A stretch of DNA of 64,000 nucleotides, from positions 62,001 through 126,000 of the forward strand of contig BRLC01000004.1 of the NCBI GenBank assembly GCA_024343425.1, written 5' to 3'. The notes below the pieces were generated by a model. That model ran no database searches, was not told where the DNA came from, and worked only from the letters and a program-made list of their open reading frames with translations. Source of the DNA: Rhizobiaceae bacterium MnEN-MB40S. GTDB lineage: Bacteria; Pseudomonadota; Alphaproteobacteria; Rhizobiales; Rhizobiaceae. Positions 56,608 through 64,000 of the stretch are shown in pieces (position 1 is the stretch's first letter; every line of letters begins with the position of its first letter). Both the position numbers and the translations under genes were made by a program.

Positions 56608-57990
56608 ATGACGACCATAGATTCCATAAGACGCGAATACGAACAGCATCCGCCCCGCGGCCTGAACCGCTTTACGCGCTGGTTCACCCGGCGCATTCCA
56701 ACCGGCCTCTACGGACGAACCCTGCTGATCATCATCGTTCCGATGGTGCTGCTACAGTCGGTTATCGCTTTCGTCTTCATGGAGCGTCACTGGCAAACCG
56801 TGACGCAGCGCCTGTCGACCGCGGTTGTGCGCGACATCGCCGCGATCATCGACGTCATCGAGACCTATCCGCAGGACGCAAATTATGACGAGATCGAACG
56901 CATCGCCGCACAACGTTTGGGGCTGAGCGTCGCAATCGAGCCGGCCGGCAGCCTGCCGCCGCCAATGACAAAGCCGTTTTTCTCGATACTCGATTCCATT
57001 CTGAGCGAGGAAATCACCCACCAGATCCGGCGGCCGTTCTGGATCGACACGGTCGGCAACTCCAATCTTGTGGTGATCCGGATCCTTCTGGACGACAAGA
57101 TAATCCGTGTCTTCGCGCGGCGCAGCCAGGCCTATGCGTCGAACACCCATATCTTCCTGTTGTGGATGGTCGGCACGTCCCTGGTTCTGCTGGTTATCGC
57201 CATCCTGTTCCTGCGCGGCCAGATCCGGCCGATTCTCAGCCTTGCCCAGGCCGCCGAATCCTTCGGCAAGGGTCAGAAGACGCCGGAGGATTTCCGCCCC
57301 CGCGGCGCCGACGAGGTGCGACGGGCCGGCCTCGCCTTCATCCGCATGCGCGAACGCATTGAGCGGCAGATCGAACAGCGCACCGCCATGCTGACCGGCG
57401 TCAGCCATGACCTCAGAACCATCCTCACCCGGTTTCGACTGCAACTCGCCCTCGTTGGAAACGCCGATGAAGTAAAGAGCCTGAGCGACGATGTCGACGA
57501 CATGCAATCGATGCTGGAGGGATATCTGTCCTTTGCGCGAGGCGAGGCCGAGGAGGATGTCGGCGAACTAGACCTCGAGGAGTTGCTTCAAAAACTCGCC
57601 GACGACGCCAAGCTCCGCGGCCACAGCCAGACCACGTCGATCGAAGGCAATCCCATCGTCACGGTACGGCCGAAAGCCTTCACCAGGCTTGTCACCAATC
57701 TGGTCTCGAACGCCTGGCGATACGCCGACCACGTCGACATCCAGGTACAGGTCAACCGCAGTTGGCTGACGATCACCGTCAATGACGACGGCCCGGGTAT
57801 ACCGGAAGATATGCGGGAAGAAGTGTTCAAACCGTTCTTCCGGCTCGACGAGGCGCGAAACCAGGACACCAGCGGCACCGGCCTCGGCCTTTCAATCGCA
57901 AGGGATATCGCCAGAAGCCATGGCGGCGACATAAGATTATCTACAAGCCCGCAAGGCGGGCTGCAGGCAATCGTCCGCGTCCCGGCTTAA
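56608..57990 (+). CDS. Sensor histidine kinase (EnvZ-like), partner of PetR
   Basis: 460 residues from ATG 56608 (a GTG at 56578 is in frame). TM1 is at about residues 38-58 (TLLIIIVPMVLLQSVIAFVF), a periplasmic sensor domain of about 120 residues follows, and TM2 is near 183-205. A HAMP linker and the H-box GVSHDLRTILTRF follow, then the ATP-binding domain with N-box NLVSNAWRYA, G1 DDGPGIP and G2 GTGLGLS. The order petP-petR-kinase suggests one signalling unit. The signal it senses is not evident. Confidence 0.93.
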   Translation: MTTIDSIRREYEQHPPRGLNRFTRWFTRRIPTGLYGRTLLIIIVPMVLLQSVIAFVFMERHWQTVTQRLSTAVVRDIAAIIDVIETYPQDANYDEIERIAAQRLGLSVAIEPAGSLPPPMTKPFFSILDSILSEEITHQIRRPFWIDTVGNSNLVVIRILLDDKIIRVFARRSQAYASNTHIFLLWMVGTSLVLLVIAILFLRGQIRPILSLAQAAESFGKGQKTPEDFRPRGADEVRRAGLAFIRMRERIERQIEQRTAMLTGVSHDLRTILTRFRLQLALVGNADEVKSLSDDVDDMQSMLEGYLSFARGEAEEDVGELDLEELLQKLADDAKLRGHSQTTSIEGNPIVTVRPKAFTRLVTNLVSNAWRYADHVDIQVQVNRSWLTITVNDDGPGIPEDMREEVFKPFFRLDEARNQDTSGTGLGLSIARDIARSHGGDIRLSTSPQGGLQAIVRVPA

Positions 57991-57997
57991 ATGCGCT

Positions 57998-58339
57998 CTA
58001 AAACAGCTTGCCGCCGTCGGGCACCTTCTTGTCGATCGCGGCGAGCACGACCGCGCCTTCCTCATCCGGAAAGCCGAGAACCAGAACCTCGGACATGAAC
58101 GGCCCGATCTGCCGCGGCGGGAAATTCACGACCGCCATCACCTGCCGGCCGACAAGTTCGCCGGGCTCATAATATTTGGTGATCTGGGCGGAAGATTTCC
58201 TGACGCCGATCTCGGGTCCGAAATCGACCTTCAACTTGATCGCCGGCTTGCGGGCCTCGGGAAATTCGGACGCTTCCACAATGGTTCCTGCCCGGATGTC
58301 GACCTTCTCGAAATCCTGCCATGCAATCGTCTCGCTCAT
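57998..58339 (-). CDS. csaA: CsaA-like tRNA-binding-domain protein
   Basis: 113-residue OB-fold protein made only of a tRNA-binding domain. The sequence opens [32 protein letters not shown] and ends with the usual PDGGKLF. Relatives bind tRNA or act as export chaperones in Bacillus. It is 6 bases beyond the proC stop, the last gene of the ybjN-proC-csaA unit. It converges on the histidine kinase gene with a 7-base gap. Confidence 0.9.
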   Translation of the reverse strand: MSETIAWQDFEKVDIRAGTIVEASEFPEARKPAIKLKVDFGPEIGVRKSSAQITKYYEPGELVGRQVMAVVNFPPRQIGPFMSEVLVLGFPDEEGAVVLAAIDKKVPDGGKLF

Positions 58340-58345
58340 CGCAAA

Positions 58346-59155
58346 CTACCCCGCCAGTTCTCCGGCGCGCTTTTTTGCAGCAGCGACAGCGCGCGTCAAG
58401 AGATCCTGCATCGCGTCGTCGCCCATGAGCACGTCAAGGGCCGCCGCCGTCGTCCCGCCGGGCGAAGTGACGTTCTTGCGCAGGGTCGCCGCCGGATCGT
58501 CGGAACGGTGCATCAGCTCTCCGGCGCCGGATACGGTTGCTCGCGCAAGCCGCATCGCGATATCCTCGTCCAGTCCGGCCTTGCGACCGGCCTCGGCCAT
58601 GCATTCGACGAGATAGAAAGCGTAGGCGGGCCCGCTTCCGGACACCGCCGTAATGGCGTCGATGAGCGGCTCTTCGTCGACCCATTCGACAGGTCCCGTG
58701 ACAGACAACATTCTGTCAGCGGCGTCGCGCTGCGCCGGGCTGACAGCTTTGTTGGCCCAGGCGCCGGTTATGCCGCGTCCCACCATGGCAGGCGTGTTCG
58801 GCATTGCGCGAACCACGGCGATATCGCCGAGAAACGACTGGATCGTCGAAACCGTCGTGCCTGCGGCGATGGATATGCACAGCGTGTCGTCGCCGATCAG
58901 GCCGGTCAGCGTTGGAAGAACCGCTTCCATCATCTGGGGCTTCACGGCCAGAAAAACGATCGCCGCCTTCACATCGGAAGGCGCGTTTTTTTCATGCCGC
59001 AGGCCATGCCTGTCGATAAGGACCTGCACTGCCGGAGACGGCGCCGGATCGACGATGACAAAGGAGCCGGCGTCCGTGTCGGAAGTCAGCCAGCCGGCCA
59101 GCATCGCGCCGCCCATATTGCCGGCGCCCACAAGAACGATCGGAGCGGAAGACAT
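58346..59155 (-). CDS. proC: Pyrroline-5-carboxylate reductase
   Basis: 269 residues; the start MSSAPIVLVGAGNMGGAML is chosen because it opens directly on the NADPH-binding motif. It reduces pyrroline-5-carboxylate to proline. Conserved parts include VFLAVKPQMMEAVLPTL, VRAMPNTPAMVGRGITG and the signature DAITAVSGSGPAYAFYLVECMAEAGRKAGL near residue 165. Spaced 5 bases from ybjN and 6 bases from csaA, so co-transcribed. Confidence 0.95.
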   Translation of the reverse strand: MSSAPIVLVGAGNMGGAMLAGWLTSDTDAGSFVIVDPAPSPAVQVLIDRHGLRHEKNAPSDVKAAIVFLAVKPQMMEAVLPTLTGLIGDDTLCISIAAGTTVSTIQSFLGDIAVVRAMPNTPAMVGRGITGAWANKAVSPAQRDAADRMLSVTGPVEWVDEEPLIDAITAVSGSGPAYAFYLVECMAEAGRKAGLDEDIAMRLARATVSGAGELMHRSDDPAATLRKNVTSPGGTTAAALDVLMGDDAMQDLLTRAVAAAKKRAGELAG

Positions 59156-59160
59156 TTCCG

Positions 59161-59661
59161 TCACGCTTCTCCAACTGTTTCGAACATCACCGTGTCGACG
59201 GCCGCCTTGGCGTCCATTCCCGACCAGATCACGAACTGGAACGCCTGGAAGTAGAGTTCGCATGTTTCAAGCGCGCTCGACAGCAGCACTTCCACCTGGG
59301 CGTTGGTCGGCTCCGCGCCTCCGGCCAGCAGCAGCGACTGCCGGAATATGATGACGTTTTCCTGCTGCCAGAGATCGAAATGCCCCATAAGCACCTGGCC
59401 GTTTACCTCGAACAGGAGCTTGACCACCTCGTTGACCCGGTTATCCGGCACATTGATATCGAATGCGCAGGCCAGATGGAGGGCCTCGTAATCCTCCATC
59501 CAGGAAAATGAGATGTGGTAATCCGACCAGCGCCCCTCGATCGTCATGGCGATCTCGTCTTCGCCCGACCGTTCAAAGGACCACTCGTTGCTCGTTGCGA
59601 CAACCTCGATCATGTCGACCGGATTGGACTGTCGCTCATATACCAGTTCCATAAGACCCAT
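59161..59661 (-). CDS. YbjN domain-containing protein
   Basis: 166 residues from ATG 59661, with AAGG 6 bases before; ATG at 59652 is an alternative. The fold is of the type III secretion chaperone-like YbjN family. The EWSFERSGEDEIAMTIEGRWSDYHISFSWMEDYEALHLACAFD core and the SALETCELYFQAFQFVIWSG helix are conserved in Rhizobiales. Function is not established; in E. coli YbjN affects motility and stress. First gene of the unit with proC and csaA. Confidence 0.88.
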   Translation of the reverse strand: MGLMELVYERQSNPVDMIEVVATSNEWSFERSGEDEIAMTIEGRWSDYHISFSWMEDYEALHLACAFDINVPDNRVNEVVKLLFEVNGQVLMGHFDLWQQENVIIFRQSLLLAGGAEPTNAQVEVLLSSALETCELYFQAFQFVIWSGMDAKAAVDTVMFETVGEA

Positions 59662-59977
59662 GCCGCACCTTCTCAGTCTGGAATTCACTATTCACGGTAA
59701 TCGAAAACGGACGCCGAAACATGATTACTGGTTACGCGCAAACCCGCTCGCCCGCACAAGATTGCGAAACAGACCCGCAACCGGATCAACCGGCCCTCGT
59801 AGCAACCCGTTTCGAATCATCTTGTAAAATCAGTGTATAATGGCAGAGTCAGAGAACCAGCCCCTTTTTGGAGCCTGCTCCAAATCACATGTGGACAGTG
59901 TTGTGGGCAGTGACTCTAAGAGATTCTGCGCAAAGGATTTTTCCGGATTCCGGAACGCCTAAAATTTTTTATGAATT
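59662..59977. other. Intergenic region between ubiK and ybjN with a short inverted repeat
   Basis: 316 bases with no gene. A TATAAT occurs at 59836-59841 on the plus strand without a good -35. TTTGGAGC and GCTCCAAA (59867-59874, 59877-59884) form a perfect 8-base inverted repeat with a 2-base spacer. TTCCGG/CCGGAA near 59940 forms a second, weaker one that may help end the ubiK transcript. No clear small RNA or terminator. Confidence 0.45.
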
Positions 59978-60292
59978 TTATTTAGCGCTCGTGTCCGGAG
60001 CCGTTTTCTTGCGCGTCGTCGATGGTTTCGCAGCCTTTTTCTGTTCAGAGAGCTGCGCTTCGAGTTCATTGATGCGTTTCGCCAGCGCCTCGTTTTCGTC
60101 GCGCGCCTTCACGGCCATCTCCCGCACCGCTTCGAATTCTTCCCGCTGGACAACGTCCATACCGGCAAGCACCCGCTCCATCTGCGTTTTGAAAGCCGTT
60201 TCCATTTCGTTGCGCGCGCTCTGGGCCACGCCGGCGGCGTCCGTCATCAAACGGGCGAATTCATCCATGAATCGATTGGGTCCTGACGTCAT
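59978..60292 (-). CDS. ubiK: UbiK-family accessory factor (BMFP domain)
   Basis: 104-residue helical protein. Pattern GPNRFMDEFARLMTDAAGVAQSARNEMETAFKTQMERVLAGMDVVQREEFEAVREMAVKARDENEALAKRINELEAQL is the BMFP coiled coil of UbiK, an accessory factor of ubiquinone synthesis in E. coli, and ends with a basic-threonine tail. Length and the central coiled coil are typical; the rhizobial role is only inferred. It stands divergent from lgt with 169 bases between. Confidence 0.88.
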   Translation of the reverse strand: MTSGPNRFMDEFARLMTDAAGVAQSARNEMETAFKTQMERVLAGMDVVQREEFEAVREMAVKARDENEALAKRINELEAQLSEQKKAAKPSTTRKKTAPDTSAK

Positions 60293-60461
60293 AGCGATGC
60301 CTCGTTGTCTGTGAAAAATCAGTCATCCCGGCGCGTCTCGCTGCAAACGGGAACGCCCAAGAGGTAGGAGTTTCGGCGTCGACATGCAAGCCTTGACCTC
60401 GGAGAACAAGCCCGGCATGGTCCGCGCGCAGTTGAGCCCTTGAAACCGAAAGATCGCGTTC

Positions 60462-61307
60462 ATGGAAACCGTTCAAGCGGTATTGCCCTATCCGAATATC
60501 GATCCGGTCATTTTCTCGATCGGACCCGTTGCGGTCCACTGGTATGGCCTCGCCTACGTCGTCGGCATTCTCCTTGGCTGGCGCTATGCGCGCAAGGTGG
60601 TTTCCACCAACCGCCTGTGGGCAGGCGGCGCACCGGCCATGACGGTCACGGACCTTGACGATTTCCTGCTGTGGGCCGCAGTCGGCATCGTGGCCGGCGG
60701 TCGCGTCGGATACATGCTGTTTTACGACTGGCCGACCTTTGCGGCCAACCCCTTGAGCCTGTTTGAGGTCTGGAACGGCGGCATGTCGTTTCACGGCGGC
60801 CTGCTCGGAACGATACTGGCAATGTTTCTATTCGCCAGGTTCCGGCGCATTTCCACCTGGAGCCTGTTCGACGTTGTCGCCGCGTCAACGCCGCTCGGTC
60901 TGCTGCTTGGCCGCATCGCCAATTTCATTAATGGCGAATTGTGGGGCAAGACAACCGACGTCCCCTGGGCCATGGTTTTCCCGACCGGGGGGCCGGAGCC
61001 GCGTCATCCGAGCCAGCTTTATGAAGCGTTTCTGGAAGGTCTGGCGCTGTTCGCCCTCCTGGCTTTCCTCATCTGGCGCCTGGGCAAGCTCAAATCGCCC
61101 GGCTTCGTCAGCGGCGCATTTCTGGCCGGCTACGCCGTCAGCCGAATCCTGGTCGAGTTCGTGCGTCAGCCGGATGTCCAGATCGGCTATCTGTACGGCG
61201 GCTGGCTGACGATGGGCATGGTCCTGTCCACTCCGATGCTGCTGCTTGGCGTCGCCGTCATGGCGATGGCCAAGCCCGCCGCCGGAACCGCGGACACCGG
61301 AAAATGA
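60462..61307 (+). CDS. lgt: Prolipoprotein diacylglyceryl transferase
   Basis: 281-residue inner-membrane enzyme that puts diacylglycerol on the lipobox cysteine of lipoproteins. Seven hydrophobic helices are visible. Lgt signatures are [22 protein letters not shown] near residue 110 and [25 protein letters not shown] near residue 149, with [18 protein letters not shown] following. Overlaps the next gene by ATGA, so it is translationally coupled to midA. Confidence 0.96.
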   Translation: METVQAVLPYPNIDPVIFSIGPVAVHWYGLAYVVGILLGWRYARKVVSTNRLWAGGAPAMTVTDLDDFLLWAAVGIVAGGRVGYMLFYDWPTFAANPLSLFEVWNGGMSFHGGLLGTILAMFLFARFRRISTWSLFDVVAASTPLGLLLGRIANFINGELWGKTTDVPWAMVFPTGGPEPRHPSQLYEAFLEGLALFALLAFLIWRLGKLKSPGFVSGAFLAGYAVSRILVEFVRQPDVQIGYLYGGWLTMGMVLSTPMLLLGVAVMAMAKPAAGTADTGK

Positions 61308-62395
61308 CAACCCCGTTGGGCGAAAAGATCGCCCGCCTGATTAGCCTCAACGGCCCGATCGGCGTCGCTGACTTTTTCTCCCTGTGTCTCGCCGATCCGG
61401 ACTACGGTTATTACAAAGTCCGCGAACCCTTTGGCGCGGACGGAGACTTCATCACAGCGCCGGAAATCAGTCAGCTTTTCGGCGAATTGATCGGCGTCTT
61501 CCTTGTCAACGCATGGAAAGCGCATGGCGCGCCCTTGCCCGTCCGGATCGCCGAACTGGGACCGGGACGCGGCGTCCTGATGGCCGATGTGATGCGGGTG
61601 GTCAGCAAACTCGCGCCCGAGCTCGCAGCCAAGGCGACGATTGAACTCGTCGAGACCAGCGAGAGGCTGAGGGAGTTACAGTCCAGGGCGCTGTCCGTAT
61701 CCACGTCGCCCGTTCGCTGGCATGACGACATCGACACGATAGAGCCAGGTTTCACGCTGCTGGTGGCGAACGAGTTTTTCGACGCACTTCCGATCCGCCA
61801 GTTCGTTTCCACCGATTCCGGTTTCCGCGAAAGGGTGGTTGCGCTCGACGACGATGACGAACTCGTCTTTTCGGTCGGATCGGCTTCTCTCGACGACAGC
61901 TTTCTTCCCGCTCAGGACGCCGTCAGCCCCGGAACGGTGTTCGAGGTTTCCCCTGCCCGCAACGCGGTCGCCGCAAAGATCGCAGAGCGGATTGAAAGAG
62001 ATGGCGGCGCCGGTCTCGTTATCGACTACGGGCACGTCCGCTCCGGCTTCGGCGACACTTTGCAGGCGGTGCGCGAACACAGATACGTATCTGTGCTCGA
62101 AACGCCCGGAGAGGCTGACCTGACCAGCCACGTCGATTTTGAGATGCTGGCGCAAGCCATGCGCGGCGTTCATGTCATGCCGGTAATGACGCAGGGCGAC
62201 TTCCTGCTCGCGCTCGGCCTTCTTGAACGCGCCGGTCGGCTCGGCGCCGGCAAGGATGAAGACGCGCAGCAGCAAATCACCGCCGCCGTGCAGCGCCTTG
62301 CAGGCGACGGAAGTCATGATATGGGTAACCTTTTCAAGGTAATGTGCGTCACCGGCGACAAACTGGAACTGGCGCCATTTTTTACGGATAATTGA
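61304..62395 (+). CDS. Class I SAM-dependent methyltransferase, MidA/NDUFAF7 type
   Basis: 363 residues. The N-terminal [64 protein letters not shown] block is diagnostic of the MidA family. SAM is bound around [18 protein letters not shown], and [15 protein letters not shown] follows. The mitochondrial relative methylates an arginine of complex I, so a complex I-related role is plausible for the bacterial protein. Coupled to lgt upstream; pgeF follows 53 bases downstream. Confidence 0.93.
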   Translation: MTTPLGEKIARLISLNGPIGVADFFSLCLADPDYGYYKVREPFGADGDFITAPEISQLFGELIGVFLVNAWKAHGAPLPVRIAELGPGRGVLMADVMRVVSKLAPELAAKATIELVETSERLRELQSRALSVSTSPVRWHDDIDTIEPGFTLLVANEFFDALPIRQFVSTDSGFRERVVALDDDDELVFSVGSASLDDSFLPAQDAVSPGTVFEVSPARNAVAAKIAERIERDGGAGLVIDYGHVRSGFGDTLQAVREHRYVSVLETPGEADLTSHVDFEMLAQAMRGVHVMPVMTQGDFLLALGLLERAGRLGAGKDEDAQQQITAAVQRLAGDGSHDMGNLFKVMCVTGDKLELAPFFTDN

Positions 62396-62448
62396 CATGC
62401 ACGGTCACATTACACATCATTTGACCGTGCGAAGCTGAGGGGCCAACC

Positions 62449-63267
62449 ATGCTTGACCTGGGCCGACCTGAACCGATTGTCAGCGATACGCTGAAGGAGG
62501 CCTGTTCAAATACCGCTATCCGCCATGGTTATTTCACCCGGATCGGAGGAACGTCCGGGGGAATCTATCGCGGATTGAACGTTGGCCTCGGATCGGATGA
62601 CGAGCCGGACGACGTGCGGGAGAACCGCGCCCGGATTTGCCGCTGGTTCCATTTGCCGGAAGACCGTCTGGCCACCCTCCACCAGATTCACTCCGCAGAC
62701 GTTGTCGTGGTGGATCGACCGATGGAAGACAGCCGGCCGAAAGCCGACGCCCTCGTCACCGCCACGCCCGGCATCGTGCTCGGAGTGCTCACCGCGGATT
62801 GCGGTCCGATCCTGTTCGCCGATCCGGAAGCCGGCGTCATCGGCGCCGCCCATGCGGGCTGGAAAGGCGCTTTCAACGGCGTTGCAGAAGCGACAATCGA
62901 CGCGATGGTGTCGCTTGGCGCCCGACGCGAGGCCATCGTCGCCTGCCTCGGTCCGTCCATCAGTGGCGCAAATTACGAGGTCGGTCCGGAATTCGTCGAT
63001 CGGTTTCTGGCGCAAGGCAGCGCGAACGCGGTCTATTTCGAACCGTCGGCCAAATACGGACACCGGATGTTCGATCTCCAGGCCTTCACGCTCGACCGGC
63101 TCGCGACGGCCGGCGTGCGCGCGGTTTCTGTCGGCGAATGCACCTACGCCGACGAAGACCGCTTCTTTTCATTCAGACGCGCCACGCATCGTGGCGAGCC
63201 GGACTACGGCCGGCAGATTTCTGCAATAAGCATAATTGACGGGGAGAATCATGGCGCTGCAGTTTGA
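62449..63267 (+). CDS. pgeF: Peptidoglycan editing factor/polyphenol oxidase family (PgeF)
   Basis: 272 residues of the laccase-domain (DUF152) family. The zinc/copper-type pattern is visible in LHQIHSADVVVVDRP near residue 80, LTADCGPILFADPEAGVIGAAHAGWKGAFNGV near residue 115 and CLGPSISGANYEVG near residue 165. In E. coli YfiH/PgeF removes misincorporated serine from cell-wall precursors. It overlaps the M24 peptidase start by 17 bases. Confidence 0.92.
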   Translation: MLDLGRPEPIVSDTLKEACSNTAIRHGYFTRIGGTSGGIYRGLNVGLGSDDEPDDVRENRARICRWFHLPEDRLATLHQIHSADVVVVDRPMEDSRPKADALVTATPGIVLGVLTADCGPILFADPEAGVIGAAHAGWKGAFNGVAEATIDAMVSLGARREAIVACLGPSISGANYEVGPEFVDRFLAQGSANAVYFEPSAKYGHRMFDLQAFTLDRLATAGVRAVSVGECTYADEDRFFSFRRATHRGEPDYGRQISAISIIDGENHGAAV

Positions 63268-64000
63268 GAGGGAAGAATACAAGTGGCGAATGCGTCGCTT
63301 GCTGGATGCGATGGAAGACAACAAGCTCGACGCCATGCTACTCTTCGCCCAGGAGAGCATGTACTGGCTGACGGGATACGACACGTTCGGCTTCTGCTTC
63401 TTCCAGACGCTCGTCGTCACCGCTGACGGCTCGATGACCTTGTTGACCCGATCGGCCGATATGCGCCAGGCCCGCCATACCTCGATCATCGAAAACATCT
63501 CGATCTGGACGGACCGCGCAAACGCTGATCCGGCGGTCGACCTGAAGAATCTGCTGAACGATCTCGATCTGCTGGGCAGCAGGATCGGCGTCGAATACGA
63601 CACGCACGGCCTGACCGGCGGCAATTGCCACAAGCTTGACAACCAGTTGCAGTCCTTCGCCGATCTCAGCGACGCATCGCATATCATATCGCGTTTGCGG
63701 CTGACCAAGAGCCCGGCGGAAATCGACTATGTGAAACAGGCCGCGACGCTCGCCGACGCGGCGCTTGACGCCGCCCTGCCGCTCGTCGCGCCCGGCGCGG
63801 ACGAAGGCGACATCCTCGCCGCCATGCAGGCCGCCGTCTTTGCCGGTGGCGGAGATTATCCGGCGAACGAGTTTATCATCGGATCCGGCGTGGACGCCCT
63901 GCTCTGCCGTTACAAGGCAGGCCGCAGGAAACTCGACGAAAACGACCAGCTCACGCTCGAATGGGCCGGCGTCTACGCCCATTACCATGTAGCCATGATG
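63251..64000 (+). CDS. M24-family (Xaa-Pro/creatinase-like) peptidase, N-terminal part
   Basis: Open frame from ATG 63251 to the window end, 250 codons. It begins MALQFEREEYKWRMRRLLDAMEDNKLDAMLLFAQESMYWLTGY, the N-terminal creatinase domain. The linker RLTKSPAEIDYVKQAATLADAALDAAL then enters the M24 pita-bread domain, with EWAGVYAHYHVAM at the edge. The metal ligands lie beyond the window. Proline-specific peptidases and ectoine-related enzymes share this fold, so the name is provisional. Overlaps pgeF by 17 bases, in the lgt-midA-pgeF unit. Confidence 0.9.
   Translation, partial: MALQFEREEYKWRMRRLLDAMEDNKLDAMLLFAQESMYWLTGYDTFGFCFFQTLVVTADGSMTLLTRSADMRQARHTSIIENISIWTDRANADPAVDLKNLLNDLDLLGSRIGVEYDTHGLTGGNCHKLDNQLQSFADLSDASHIISRLRLTKSPAEIDYVKQAATLADAALDAALPLVAPGADEGDILAAMQAAVFAGGGDYPANEFIIGSGVDALLCRYKAGRRKLDENDQLTLEWAGVYAHYHVAMM

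Overview
The window looks like chromosomal DNA of an alphaproteobacterium of the order Hyphomicrobiales (Rhizobiales), close to the Rhizobiaceae/Phyllobacteriaceae. The evidence is the gene content and order: dnaG then rpoD; yqeY divergent from carA; then carB, greA, an LpcC-type glycosyltransferase, an Lrp/AsnC regulator, trxB and an LsrB/VtlR-type LysR regulator; a PetP/PetR pair with its kinase; and lgt, midA, pgeF and an M24 peptidase. Small Rhizobiales-type proteins (BA14K, LTXXQ-like) agree. The DNA is GC-rich, with AT-rich patches in a few gaps. No insertion sequence, integrase, prophage, CRISPR array or rRNA was found.

Region 1 (1-13570) is one long minus-strand catabolic block. In transcription order it holds a class V PLP enzyme, an M20 amidohydrolase, a VOC protein, a quinone-reductase-like dehydrogenase, a PaaI-type thioesterase, a complete DppABCDF-type importer, an acyl-CoA ligase and an SDR that runs off the window. 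Several junctions overlap. The set suggests uptake of an amide- or peptide-like compound, deacylation, and CoA-dependent breakdown of the acid. It is followed by a CAU-anticodon tRNA.

Region 2 (13571-23317) holds envelope and stress genes: SIMPL, a small secreted protein, a MarR-NTF2-GNAT operon facing an LTXXQ-like gene with two strong palindromes in between, GST, a PepSY-like protein and yjbQ. It ends with rpoD and dnaG.

Region 3 (23318-36715) looks accessory, lying between dnaG and yqeY. It contains a phosphoribosyltransferase/erythromycin-esterase-like pair, a TetR regulator divergent from a crotonase with two identical 12-bp operators, an autotransporter of about 2600 residues with some 27 glycine-rich repeats, and a LuxR-type solo regulator.

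Region 4 (36716-49894) is conserved housekeeping: yqeY, carA, a zinc metallopeptidase, a small HTH protein, carB, greA, lpcC, lrp, trxB, lsrB and aatA. Between lsrB and aatA lies a well-structured small RNA of the AbcR (alpha-r15) type. It has an anti-Shine-Dalgarno loop and a strong terminator, and is preceded by three TATGC/GCATA half-sites that fit a LysR operator.

Region 5 (49895-64000) holds a DMT-transporter remnant, a cold-shock gene with a structured leader, an orphan amino-acid binding protein whose ribosome site is complementary to the small RNA loop, two small secreted proteins, an MBL hydrolase, ilvE, petP-petR-histidine kinase, ybjN-proC-csaA, ubiK, and lgt-midA-pgeF-M24 peptidase (cut by the window end).
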